Source of the DNA: Bacteroidales bacterium UBA5349
GTDB lineage: Bacteria; Bacteroidota; Bacteroidia; Bacteroidales; Tenuifilaceae
Direction of reading: 5' to 3'
Assembly (NCBI GenBank): GCA_002410065.1
Contig: DHQB01000020.1
Coordinates: forward strand, 62,001-126,000
Length of the DNA stretch: 64,000 nt
The position numbers and the translations under genes were made by a program. Shown here piece by piece: positions 33,758 through 42,224 of this stretch (the stretch's first letter is position 1; every line of letters starts with the position of its first letter). Under the pieces are notes generated by a model. That model ran no database searches and was not told the origin of the DNA. It saw only the letters and a program-made list of their open reading frames with translations.

Positions 33758-36700
33758 ATGAAGTTAGGAAAGGTTTTGCGGAAAACGCTAAAAATTTTGC
33801 TAATCACTTTGGCAAGTTTAGTGCTCCTTATCGTTATACTGCTTACTGTTGCTAAACTAAGCGAGAATCAGATTTCTCGTATAGTGCTTAACAAGGTTAG
33901 CGAGATGATAGAAGCACCCGTTAAGGTTGATAGCGTTTCGCTTTTGCTTTTGCGCAGATTCCCTTATGCAACCGTAGAGTTTCATGGGTTTAAAATGGGA
34001 GTAAACAAAAATGAAGCTATCAACTCCCCTAATATCGCTGAAAACGACACCCTAATCAGCATCAGAAAACTATACGTTTCCATTAAATCAAAGCCTTTGC
34101 TAAAAAACAAGATTGAGATTGAAAATATTGAAATTGAAGGTTTTGCATTTAACTACAATGTTGATTCGACTGGAGTGAGCAATATCGATTTCCTTTTGGA
34201 AACAGATTCAACCCAAATTGATGAAGAGCCATCAGCATCAGTACTTGATGTTCTTTTAAGCAATCTTACAGTTCGCGATGTTACTATTACCTACAACGAC
34301 GAACAGCTTAAGGCAAGGGCCAAACTCCATTTCCCCGAAATGGACCTCGCAGCCCGAGTGCTCAACGAGTTCTATGCAGGTAGCATTAAAGGTAAAGTAC
34401 TTGCAACAAACATGGGCTTTGACGGCACAAATATACACCTCATGGAACAAATGTCTGCTGATTTCTCATTGGCATACGAAGATGGAAAAGTAGATATTGA
34501 ATCGATGCAGGTGCAAACCGATGGGGCAACACTATCTGCCAAGGGAGAGGCCACGCTTGCCGACTCAATGTTTGTAAACCTTGCGTTTTCCCTATCCGAT
34601 GCAGATATTAAAAAATTGAGCAAATATGCTCCAACAGAAATGCTTAGTGAGTATGGCTTAATTGACATGAAAGGAAAATTAGACCTTAATGCAAATGTAA
34701 TAGGCTACGTATACGACACTCTATTGCTGCCCAGCGTTGACGCTACAATGAGTTTAAAAAACGGAAGCATTACAACTAAGGATTATCCTAATATTCGTCA
34801 CATCTCATTCAGTGGCTCGATACTGGCCGCCGATCCAAATAATATGCAAACCGTATCGGCTAACTTTAAAAACGTTAGCATTTCAACCGCGAGTAGCTCG
34901 GTTAATTTTGATGCAAAAGTAGCCAACATCGACAAGCCAATCTATAACATCAAGGCTCGCGGGCAGGTTAACCTAAACGAGTTTGCGGCATTTATCCCCG
35001 ATAGTACAGTTGAGTATCTTACTGGAAGCATGTGCTTTAACATGACAACAAAAGGGCAACTCCCAGATGACATTGGCTTACACAACGCCGACTATTTTTT
35101 GGACAGAACTAGTTTAGACCTAGTTCTTAAGAATATTTGCACCGCACTCGACTCAGTTACCGAAGTAAAAAACCTTTCGGCTAAGCTAACCTATAAGCCA
35201 ACAAGGCAAATTGTTCTTGAATATTTATCGTTAGATGCACCATCATACAACGTTAAAATCGATAGCGCTTCAGCTAATGCAAAGTTATTGGGTATGGTAA
35301 AAGACATGGATAACATGGGAGTTGAGGTAGAGTCGTTCTATTTTGGCATGGGCGCCAATTCGGCTGCAGGAAGTTTTAGCCTAGATGGACTTACAAATCC
35401 GTCGTTTAAAATTAATGCCGCATTAAATCTCGATTTCGAGGAACTAAGGCCATTTATGCCCGATTCTTTGGTAACCTTTATTTCAGGAACTACCACCTTA
35501 AACATTAAGAGCTACGGCACGGTTAACCTCGATTCCATTGAACAATCGGCAATGCCCATTGCATTTGAGCAGTCTATTATCAATGGAAGCCTCAGAGATT
35601 TTAACGTAACCCTGCCCGACGATACACTGATAAGAGTTGATAAACTTTCGATGGATTTTAGTATGGCCAACGATACTATCAGAATTAAAAACCTATTCAC
35701 AAACGTACATGGCATAGACCTTTGGTCTGATTCAACTGAGATTTGGAACGTTTACAAGGCTTTTCTGCTGGAGCAGAAGGACATGAAGATTATTGTTAAT
35801 ACCCACATGAGAGCAAGCGATATTGACTACGACAAGTTTGCTCCATTGCTCGAAACCGACTCGACAGAGGTAATCGTCCCTGACGAAGACCCTATGTACA
35901 TTCCACAGTACATAGTCCGAGGCACCTTAAAAGCTAACAGCGTAAAATATGGTAATATGGTACTGAGGGATGCCACAACCAAGTTTAGGGTTGACGACAG
36001 CCTTTATGTTGCTGATGATCTCAGGTTCAATGCATTTGGTGGCAGTATGGTAACCTCTGTTCTTTACGATATGCGCTATGCCGATCAGGAAAAGGTAGAG
36101 TTCAAAAACACTATAAAAGGAATGGACATCCGCCAATTGCTTATAGATGCCAACGATTTTGATCAAACCTATTTTACGCATAAAAATATCGAAGGAATAT
36201 TAACAAGTTCAATTAACGGACGTATACTCGTAACCGGCGATTCTATTCATTACGACAAGATAGCTGTGTTGGGCAACTTTAAACTTGAGAATGGTGGTAT
36301 TTACGATTTTGAACCCGCAATGGAACTTTCAAAGTTTACTAACCTTCGCGAGCTTGATAGAATTGTTTTTAGAACCATGGTAAGTAGTGTTTTCATTTAC
36401 AACAATAAAATTTTCTTCCCCCAAACTGATATTGTGAGTAGTGCTCTCGATATGGCTGTTTACGGAATGGAGAGTTTTGGTGATGATTACGAGTACCACC
36501 TTAACGTCCATTTGGGCGATGTATTACTAGGTAAATCTCAAAAACTACTTAAAAGGCAGGGCATGGAAAGCGATGTTTTTGAGGGCGAGGATAAGTCGAA
36601 TAGAACTGGATTGTTCCTAGTATCCTACAAAAAGGGGAAGGAAACAAAGAATGGCTTTGACACAAAACAACTGCAGAAAATGATGAAGACGACGATTAGG

Positions 36701-36790
36701 GTGCATGAGAGAGGTCTTAATCTGATATTTAACCCTTTATTGCAGAACTTTAGCACAGACATTGACAGGAAAGAGAGAAAAAGGAATTGA
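33758..36790 (+). CDS. AsmA family inner-membrane protein
   Basis: 1010 residues. One N-terminal membrane helix (about 9-31) anchors a very long periplasmic beta-rich body with repeated AsmA/DUF3971-like strands and a conserved C-terminal AsmA-like block (about 800-990). In E. coli, AsmA-like proteins such as TamB and YhdP form hydrophobic grooves that carry phospholipids to the outer membrane; a similar role is likely here, inferred from the fold. It starts 61 bp after tlpA and its stop precedes the DsbA-like ATG by 14 bp. Confidence 0.85.
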   Translation: MKLGKVLRKTLKILLITLASLVLLIVILLTVAKLSENQISRIVLNKVSEMIEAPVKVDSVSLLLLRRFPYATVEFHGFKMGVNKNEAINSPNIAENDTLISIRKLYVSIKSKPLLKNKIEIENIEIEGFAFNYNVDSTGVSNIDFLLETDSTQIDEEPSASVLDVLLSNLTVRDVTITYNDEQLKARAKLHFPEMDLAARVLNEFYAGSIKGKVLATNMGFDGTNIHLMEQMSADFSLAYEDGKVDIESMQVQTDGATLSAKGEATLADSMFVNLAFSLSDADIKKLSKYAPTEMLSEYGLIDMKGKLDLNANVIGYVYDTLLLPSVDATMSLKNGSITTKDYPNIRHISFSGSILAADPNNMQTVSANFKNVSISTASSSVNFDAKVANIDKPIYNIKARGQVNLNEFAAFIPDSTVEYLTGSMCFNMTTKGQLPDDIGLHNADYFLDRTSLDLVLKNICTALDSVTEVKNLSAKLTYKPTRQIVLEYLSLDAPSYNVKIDSASANAKLLGMVKDMDNMGVEVESFYFGMGANSAAGSFSLDGLTNPSFKINAALNLDFEELRPFMPDSLVTFISGTTTLNIKSYGTVNLDSIEQSAMPIAFEQSIINGSLRDFNVTLPDDTLIRVDKLSMDFSMANDTIRIKNLFTNVHGIDLWSDSTEIWNVYKAFLLEQKDMKIIVNTHMRASDIDYDKFAPLLETDSTEVIVPDEDPMYIPQYIVRGTLKANSVKYGNMVLRDATTKFRVDDSLYVADDLRFNAFGGSMVTSVLYDMRYADQEKVEFKNTIKGMDIRQLLIDANDFDQTYFTHKNIEGILTSSINGRILVTGDSIHYDKIAVLGNFKLENGGIYDFEPAMELSKFTNLRELDRIVFRTMVSSVFIYNNKIFFPQTDIVSSALDMAVYGMESFGDDYEYHLNVHLGDVLLGKSQKLLKRQGMESDVFEGEDKSNRTGLFLVSYKKGKETKNGFDTKQLQKMMKTTIRVHERGLNLIFNPLLQNFSTDIDRKERKRN

Positions 36791-36804
36791 GATTAAACAT
36801 TACC

Positions 36805-37446
36805 ATGAAGAATAAGCATACCATAATTGCTTTGGTTTTATCATTAATATTAGTTATCCTAATTGCATATCAACTTGGGAATAGGCTTATTTGGAAGAAG
36901 TCTCACTCAGGCATTCAATCCGAGCTAAAGTTAAACGATATGGATATCGTTTTTGGATCTGACACGGCCAAACTATCCATTTTTATGTACTCAAGTTATA
37001 CATGCACCTACTGTCAAAATTTTTTCAATGATGTTTACCCAAAGTTAAAACCAGAATATATAGATAACGGAAAAGTTAATCTTATTGTAAGATTAGTAGA
37101 TTATACCTCAAATCCGGCCATTGAGAATGCAAATAAAATTGCCGTTTGCATTAATAAATATGGGTATTACGAAAAGTTACACCAACTCTTTATAGCAAAC
37201 TTTAAGGTTGTGTCAACCAGCGAGTTTGAATCTATGATTGAAGAATTTACACTTGCCGACCAACTGGTTGCAGAATGTTACTTTGGGGGTAAAGCGGAGG
37301 TTTACCTAAACGAAACGAGGAGCCAGTTTGACCAATTGGGATTTAAGGGAACTCCTACCTTTGTAATTAAAACCAATGTATTTGGTGGCTTTATGGATTA
37401 CGAACAACTATCAGAAATCATTAATCATTATCTTTTAAACAAATAG
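36805..37446 (+). CDS. DsbA-like membrane-anchored thiol oxidoreductase
   Basis: 213 residues from ATG 36805; a TTG at 36787 overlapping the AsmA stop is less likely. One N-terminal membrane helix (about 5-24), then a DsbA/DSBA-like thioredoxin fold (Thioredoxin_4 type) with the active site Cys67-Thr-Tyr-Cys70 and the cis-Pro in GTPTFVI. A third Cys lies near 112 and a fourth near 148. Such proteins introduce or isomerise disulfides in exported proteins. Its immediate neighbour is a Cys-rich lipoprotein, a plausible substrate, though this is an inference. Confidence 0.85.
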   Translation: MKNKHTIIALVLSLILVILIAYQLGNRLIWKKSHSGIQSELKLNDMDIVFGSDTAKLSIFMYSSYTCTYCQNFFNDVYPKLKPEYIDNGKVNLIVRLVDYTSNPAIENANKIAVCINKYGYYEKLHQLFIANFKVVSTSEFESMIEEFTLADQLVAECYFGGKAEVYLNETRSQFDQLGFKGTPTFVIKTNVFGGFMDYEQLSEIINHYLLNK

Positions 37447-37479
37447 AACTATTACTAATCAATAAAAACCAAGCAAACC

Positions 37480-37866
37480 ATGAAGAGAAAAATTTATTTA
37501 CTACCCCTTGCACTGCTAAGTACACTCATTCTAATTACCTGGGGATGCGAAAAAGAGAAGGATGAGGATGTATGTGAAAAATTTGAACTTACCGCTAAAG
37601 TACAATGCGGCCCTGCCACCCTATGCTGCCCCACCGACGGTGGTAACTGCTACATTGTGAACCCAGATGGCGCAGACTTTTACTGCGATATTAAAAATGC
37701 TACAACTAGTGATCCTGATGGTTGTGCGGCTGCTGAAGCTGCTTATATCGCTATGTTTTGCTCAAAAGGCATAAGCAATGCAGAGCAAGAAATTGTAGTA
37801 AAGGAACTTCGTCTGCATTTCCGTAAGCTAATGGATGAAGCACGGACCTATTCTGTGTGCAACTAA
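37480..37866 (+). CDS. Small cysteine-rich lipoprotein, unrecognised family
   Basis: 128 residues. The signal peptide ends in a lipobox (ITWGC, lipid Cys23). The mature part has nine further Cys at 32, 43, 49, 50, 57, 69, 82, 94 and 127, including an adjacent pair (LCCPTDGGNC). I do not recognise the family. The Cys density suggests several disulfides or a bound metal. It follows the DsbA-like gene by 33 bp and is closed by a terminator, so both are probably co-transcribed. Confidence 0.75.
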   Translation: MKRKIYLLPLALLSTLILITWGCEKEKDEDVCEKFELTAKVQCGPATLCCPTDGGNCYIVNPDGADFYCDIKNATTSDPDGCAAAEAAYIAMFCSKGISNAEQEIVVKELRLHFRKLMDEARTYSVCN

Positions 37867-37885
37867 TCACAATCCATGTTACTTT

Positions 37886-37925
37886 CAACAAAAGCAAATG
37901 GAGTTCCATTTGCTTTTGTTGTTTT
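37886..37925 (+). terminator. Intrinsic terminator of the tlpA-asmA-dsbA-lipoprotein unit
   Basis: A 17-bp perfect inverted repeat (37886-37902 with 37905-37921) with a very short loop and a following T tract, 20 bp after the lipoprotein stop. Confidence 0.85.
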
Positions 37926-37977
37926 AAAAAGTTATTCACAATAGTTAAAACCGCCTTTTAGTTTCGGTTATTGACTT

Positions 37978-37985
37978 TAACTTTG
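37978..37985 (+). promoter_or_regulatory. -7 element of the helicase gene promoter
   Basis: TAACTTTG, an exact TAnnTTTG match. A TTTA at 37957-37960 could be the -33 box with a 17-bp spacer. If used, transcription starts near 37992, downstream of the TTG at 37971, which supports the GTG at 38019 as the translation start. Confidence 0.5.
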
Positions 37986-38018
37986 CAAACACTAATAAAA
38001 ACATCCAAACAAACTCAA

Positions 38019-40328
38019 GTGCAATACCTAAACGAGCTAAGCGAAGTTCAAAGAGAGGCAGTAACCACGGTTAATGGCCCTGCCCTAATCATTGCCGGAG
38101 CAGGTTCAGGGAAAACACGCGTACTTACCTATCGTATAGCGCATTTACTAAAACAGGGCGTAGCCCCTTGGAGCATATTGGCGCTTACCTTTACCAACAA
38201 AGCAGCCAAGGAGATGAAGGAACGAATCTCTAAGGTTGTTGGAGAAAAAACGGCAAGGCAACTTTGGATGGGAACGTTCCACTCTATTTTTATGCGCATA
38301 CTTAGGGCAGAAAGCGATAAGCTTGGATACCCAAACACTTTTACAATTTACGATACATCCGACACAAAGAGTTTAATCAACTCTATTATTAAGGAGCTAA
38401 AACTCGACACGCAGACCTATAAGGTAAACGAAGTTTACGGGCGGATTTCATCGGCAAAAAACAATCTAATTACCCCACAAGCCTACGCAAGCAACACGCA
38501 GCTGGTATCGTACGACAGGCAAACCCGAAAGCCCGAAATTGCCCAAATATACTCCATGTATATGCAGCGTTGCTACAAAGCAGCAGCAATGGATTTTGAT
38601 GATCTACTGCTAAATACGAACATACTTTTTCGCGATTTCTCGGAGGTATTGGCAAAATATCAGGATAAGTTTAAATACATTTTGGTTGATGAGTACCAGG
38701 ATACAAACCATAGCCAATATCTTATAGTTAAAAGGCTTGCTACAAACCACCAAAATGTATGTGTAGTAGGCGACGATGCGCAGAGTATCTACTCGTTTCG
38801 CGGGGCAAAAATTGAGAATATTCTCAACTTCCGTAACGATTACCCCAACTACAAACTTTTTAAACTTGAACAGAATTACCGTTCAACTCAGGCAATTGTT
38901 AACGCTGCCAATAGCGTTATAGCCAAAAATCGTAGGCAAATTCAAAAGGTATCGTTCTCGGCAAAAGATATGGGCGAAAAGCTGAAGGTAATAAAGGCTT
39001 ATACCGATCAGGAAGAAGGATTTATGGTGGCTTCGGCTATATCAGAGATAGTTCACAGGGACCACGCCCTGCACAAAGATTTTGCCATTCTTTATCGGAC
39101 CAATGCACAATCGCGAATTTTTGAGGAGGCTTTGCGCAAAAGGAATATCCCCTACCGTGTTTACGGGAGCCAATCTTTCTATCAACGAAAAGAGATAAGG
39201 GATACTATTGCATACTTTAGGCTTATGGTTAACCCCAACGACGACGAAGCACTGAAAAGGATTATCAACTTTCCAACACGGGGAATTGGCGATACTACCC
39301 TTCAACGACTAGCCTCAACGGCAAATGAAAAGCAGCAGAGCATTTGGGTTACCATTGAGCAGCTAGGCACCGATAGCTCAGGCCTTAAACCAGCTGCAAT
39401 AAATAAGGTAATTCAATTCTATAATCTTTTAAAACAGTTTGGCACCATTGCATACACTGCCGATGCTTACGAAGCGGCAAATGCAATAATAACCAGTACT
39501 GGATTGCTAAGGGAGTTTAAGGGTGATGGCTCTATTGAGGGCATTACTCGGTTACAAAATATTGAGGGGCTCCTCAACAGCATTAAAGAGTTTATTGAGT
39601 CGCGCAGAGAGGAAGGAGAGACTGAGTTGATTACCATTGCCGATTATCTGGAAAATGTTTCGCTGCTAACCGATGCCGATAACGATAAACCCGAAGACAA
39701 GGACAAAGTATCGATAATGACGATACACTCAGCCAAAGGTCTCGAATTTGATTATGTATTCCTTGCAGGGTTAGAGGAAGAACTTTTCCCTTCGCATATG
39801 TCTACCGGATCGCCCGAAGAGTTGGAAGAAGAGCGACGATTATTTTATGTTGCCATAACCCGTGCCGCTAAATTGGCAACCATATCACACGCACAGGTTA
39901 GGTACAAATGGGGAAACCTAACCACCAGCATCCCAAGCCGATTTATTGCTGAAATTGACCCTGAATGGATAGATAATGATAGTGCAAGTATTAATCAAAT
40001 AGGTTTACCCACTTTACATAGGGGAATCCAAACCAACCCATCGGACTTTGGCAAAGTTGCCACTCAAAAACCAGAAAAAGGAATGTATAAAGGCAGACGA
40101 TTGTCAAAATTAACAACACAGGATACCAATGAAGAAATTGATGATACAGACAATACCGGATTAAGAAGTCTAAAAGAAGGGATGAGGGTTTATCACGACA
40201 GATTTGGGAAAGGTGTGGTAGTTTCCATTGAGGGCGAAGGACAGAATGCAAAGGCTATTGTAGAGTTTGAGTCGGCTGGGCAAAAAAATCTTTTGCTCAA
40301 GTATGCAAAACTAAGGATTCTGGGTTAG
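38019..40328 (+). CDS. pcrA: ATP-dependent DNA helicase PcrA/UvrD
   Basis: 769 residues from the GTG at 38019 (MQYLNELSEVQREAV), chosen because the family begins at this point and the -7 promoter box lies between the earlier TTG and this codon. Superfamily 1A motifs are complete: IIAGAGSGKT (I), LTFTNKAA (Ia), VDEYQDT (II), VGDDAQSIYSFRGA (III), LEQNYRST (IV), MTIHSAKGLEF (V) and VAITRAA (VI). The C-terminal tudor-like domain (GMRVYHDRFGKGVV), which contacts RNA polymerase in PcrA, is present. It works in nucleotide excision repair and removal of replication blocks. Confidence 0.95.
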   Translation: MQYLNELSEVQREAVTTVNGPALIIAGAGSGKTRVLTYRIAHLLKQGVAPWSILALTFTNKAAKEMKERISKVVGEKTARQLWMGTFHSIFMRILRAESDKLGYPNTFTIYDTSDTKSLINSIIKELKLDTQTYKVNEVYGRISSAKNNLITPQAYASNTQLVSYDRQTRKPEIAQIYSMYMQRCYKAAAMDFDDLLLNTNILFRDFSEVLAKYQDKFKYILVDEYQDTNHSQYLIVKRLATNHQNVCVVGDDAQSIYSFRGAKIENILNFRNDYPNYKLFKLEQNYRSTQAIVNAANSVIAKNRRQIQKVSFSAKDMGEKLKVIKAYTDQEEGFMVASAISEIVHRDHALHKDFAILYRTNAQSRIFEEALRKRNIPYRVYGSQSFYQRKEIRDTIAYFRLMVNPNDDEALKRIINFPTRGIGDTTLQRLASTANEKQQSIWVTIEQLGTDSSGLKPAAINKVIQFYNLLKQFGTIAYTADAYEAANAIITSTGLLREFKGDGSIEGITRLQNIEGLLNSIKEFIESRREEGETELITIADYLENVSLLTDADNDKPEDKDKVSIMTIHSAKGLEFDYVFLAGLEEELFPSHMSTGSPEELEEERRLFYVAITRAAKLATISHAQVRYKWGNLTTSIPSRFIAEIDPEWIDNDSASINQIGLPTLHRGIQTNPSDFGKVATQKPEKGMYKGRRLSKLTTQDTNEEIDDTDNTGLRSLKEGMRVYHDRFGKGVVVSIEGEGQNAKAIVEFESAGQKNLLLKYAKLRILG

Positions 40329-40420
40329 GTAACTAGGCAAAAACTTCTCTTCAACCTACCCTTGGCATACTTCACAAAATCATTTTATATCCTAAAAATA
40401 AATGGTTAGCAGTAGTTTAC

Positions 40421-40428
40421 TATCTTTG
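40421..40428 (+). promoter_or_regulatory. Probable -7 element of the sigma-54 regulator gene
   Basis: TATCTTTG, an exact match to TAnnTTTG, 38 bp before the ATG at 40466. The -33 box is not convincing. Confidence 0.45.
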
Positions 40429-40465
40429 CCCTAGGAATGGGTTAACAAATTAAACAAAGCACAGC

Positions 40466-41632
40466 ATGTCCAGAATACTTGTTATTGACGATGAGCGAGC
40501 CATCAGAAATTCGCTAAAAGAGATTCTTGAGTACGAGAACCACGAGGTTGAACTGGCTGAAGACGGACCAACGGGAATTGAAATGGTATCGAAGAATGGC
40601 TTTGATGTTGTGCTCTGCGACATTAAGATGCCCCAAATGGATGGCATAGAGGTGCTTGAAAACCTTCAGGATAAAAATCCAGAAATCCCTGTAATCATGA
40701 TTTCTGGGCATGGGAACATTGATACCGCTGTGGATGCTATAAAAAAGGGAGCCTTCGATTTTATTGAAAAACCACTCGACCTAAACAGAATACTTATAAC
40801 CATTCGCAACGCAACCGATAAGAATACGCTGATTAAGGAAACCAAAATACTTAAAAAGAAGGTTAGCAAAACCTACGATATTGTTGGGGAATCGCAAGTA
40901 ATTGTAAAGGTAAAAGAGATGATTGATCGGGTTGCTGCCACCGATGCCCGAGTACTTATTACCGGATCCAACGGAACAGGGAAAGAACTTGTAGCCCGAT
41001 GGTTACACGAAAAGAGCAACCGTGCCGAAATGCCTTTTGTTGAGGTTAACTGTGCCGCCATCCCTTCGGAACTTATTGAGAGCGAACTTTTTGGTCATGA
41101 GAAAGGAGCATTCACATCGGCCATTAAGCAACGCAAAGGTAAATTTGAGCAAGCCGATGAAGGAACTCTTTTTCTTGATGAGATTGGCGATATGAGCCTT
41201 AGCGCACAGGCCAAGGTACTAAGAGCCTTACAAGAAAATAGGATTAGCCGAGTAGGTAGCGATAAGGACATTACTGTTAACGTACGCATTGTAGCTGCAA
41301 CCAATAAAAATTTACAGAAGGAGATTGATAATGGAAATTTTAGGGAGGACCTTTTCCATCGCCTAAGTGTAATTATAATTCATGTGCCATCCCTAAGCGA
41401 GAGGCTTGAAGATATTCCAATACTAGCAAATCATTTTATTGAGCTAATTTGCGAAGAGTACGGAATGCCGCCTAAGCACATAACCGATGGAGCTATTAGT
41501 GCGCTCCAGAATTTTAGCTGGACAGGCAACATCCGTGAATTCAGAAACGTGATTGAAAGGCTAATAATTCTTTGTGACAAAGAGATTACGGAGGGAGATG
41601 TAAAAGCTTATGCTCAACCCATTATTAAGTAG
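40466..41632 (+). CDS. Sigma-54-dependent response regulator without DNA-binding domain
   Basis: 388 residues. A receiver domain (1-118, phospho-acceptor Asp52) is followed by a sigma-54 AAA+ domain (about 138-365) with Walker A GSNGTGKE (167-174), GAFTSA (214-219; canonical GAFTGA) and Walker B LFLDEIGD. The protein ends shortly after the arginine-finger and sensor II helices (GNIREFRNVIERL); the Fis-type helix-turn-helix found in NtrC relatives is absent. It may act from solution or bind DNA through a partner. Length and start look normal for this Bacteroidota subgroup. The cognate kinase is not adjacent. Confidence 0.9.
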   Translation: MSRILVIDDERAIRNSLKEILEYENHEVELAEDGPTGIEMVSKNGFDVVLCDIKMPQMDGIEVLENLQDKNPEIPVIMISGHGNIDTAVDAIKKGAFDFIEKPLDLNRILITIRNATDKNTLIKETKILKKKVSKTYDIVGESQVIVKVKEMIDRVAATDARVLITGSNGTGKELVARWLHEKSNRAEMPFVEVNCAAIPSELIESELFGHEKGAFTSAIKQRKGKFEQADEGTLFLDEIGDMSLSAQAKVLRALQENRISRVGSDKDITVNVRIVAATNKNLQKEIDNGNFREDLFHRLSVIIIHVPSLSERLEDIPILANHFIELICEEYGMPPKHITDGAISALQNFSWTGNIREFRNVIERLIILCDKEITEGDVKAYAQPIIK

Positions 41633-41634
41633 GG

Positions 41635-41895
41635 CTAGCTTTTAAAGAAAAAACAAGCAAAAGATTTGCTATAAGGACCTTCACCTTGTTCCTCAACAAG
41701 TTTTATATCAATTTGATCAACAAAAATATCGGAAAAGTTTAATAGTGGAAAACGTTGTAGACTTTGATTGTTTGCACGGAAATACACTACCTCATGGTAA
41801 AAGAAGTTAGGCTGCGCGGAGATGTACATATCCGCAATAAGGTTGAGTATGGTTTTAGCATCGCGCATTACAAAGGGCTTAAAAACTAAAACCAA
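41635..41895 (-). CDS. Hypothetical small protein, uncertain
   Basis: An 86-codon open frame converging on the sigma-54 regulator, 2 bp apart. It opens with TTG; an internal ATG (about 41868) would give 77 residues. Composition is rich in Phe, Asn and Asp, without signal peptide or known motif. Codon use looks plausible but no promoter or close homolog was recognised. It could be a real small gene, a remnant of a longer one, or chance. Confidence 0.3.
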   Translation of the reverse strand: MVLVFKPFVMRDAKTILNLIADMYISAQPNFFYHEVVYFRANNQSLQRFPLLNFSDIFVDQIDIKLVEEQGEGPYSKSFACFFFKS

Positions 41896-42224
41896 GGTAT
41901 GCTATTAATCATCGATTTGCAATAGTCTCAATGCTTAATTTGGGTGATTTGAGTCATTTGCCCCTTTACGTTATCCTCAAAGCACATTCCCTTATCCTGC
42001 TAAAGAACTAGCAAATCAACTCAAACAGCCACTTTGCGTTAATTCATTTATACACTGAAAGTTTTTTGTAAAAAAAACTTAAAAAGCGTTAAAAATAGAA
42101 ATATTCCCTCCTTTAGCACTCAGCATTAGACACTTTAACCTCACCCTTAATTAATATAAGGTAAGCTATTGAATGTCAAACTACAAAAAAACAAAAAAAA
42201 ACAAATGAAGTACACCCACGACAA
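41896..42224. other. 329-bp gap without recognised gene
   Basis: AT-rich sequence with an A/T hairpin around 42059-42080 (left arm of T, right arm of A) and A-rich runs near 42185-42205, just beyond the stop of the MBL-fold gene. The hairpin could act as a weak terminator. No RNA gene or open frame is convincing. Confidence 0.4.

Noticed and set aside
37971..38018. TTG start at 37971 for the helicase
   Set aside because: The -7 box TAACTTTG overlaps this segment, and the family start matches the GTG at 38019.
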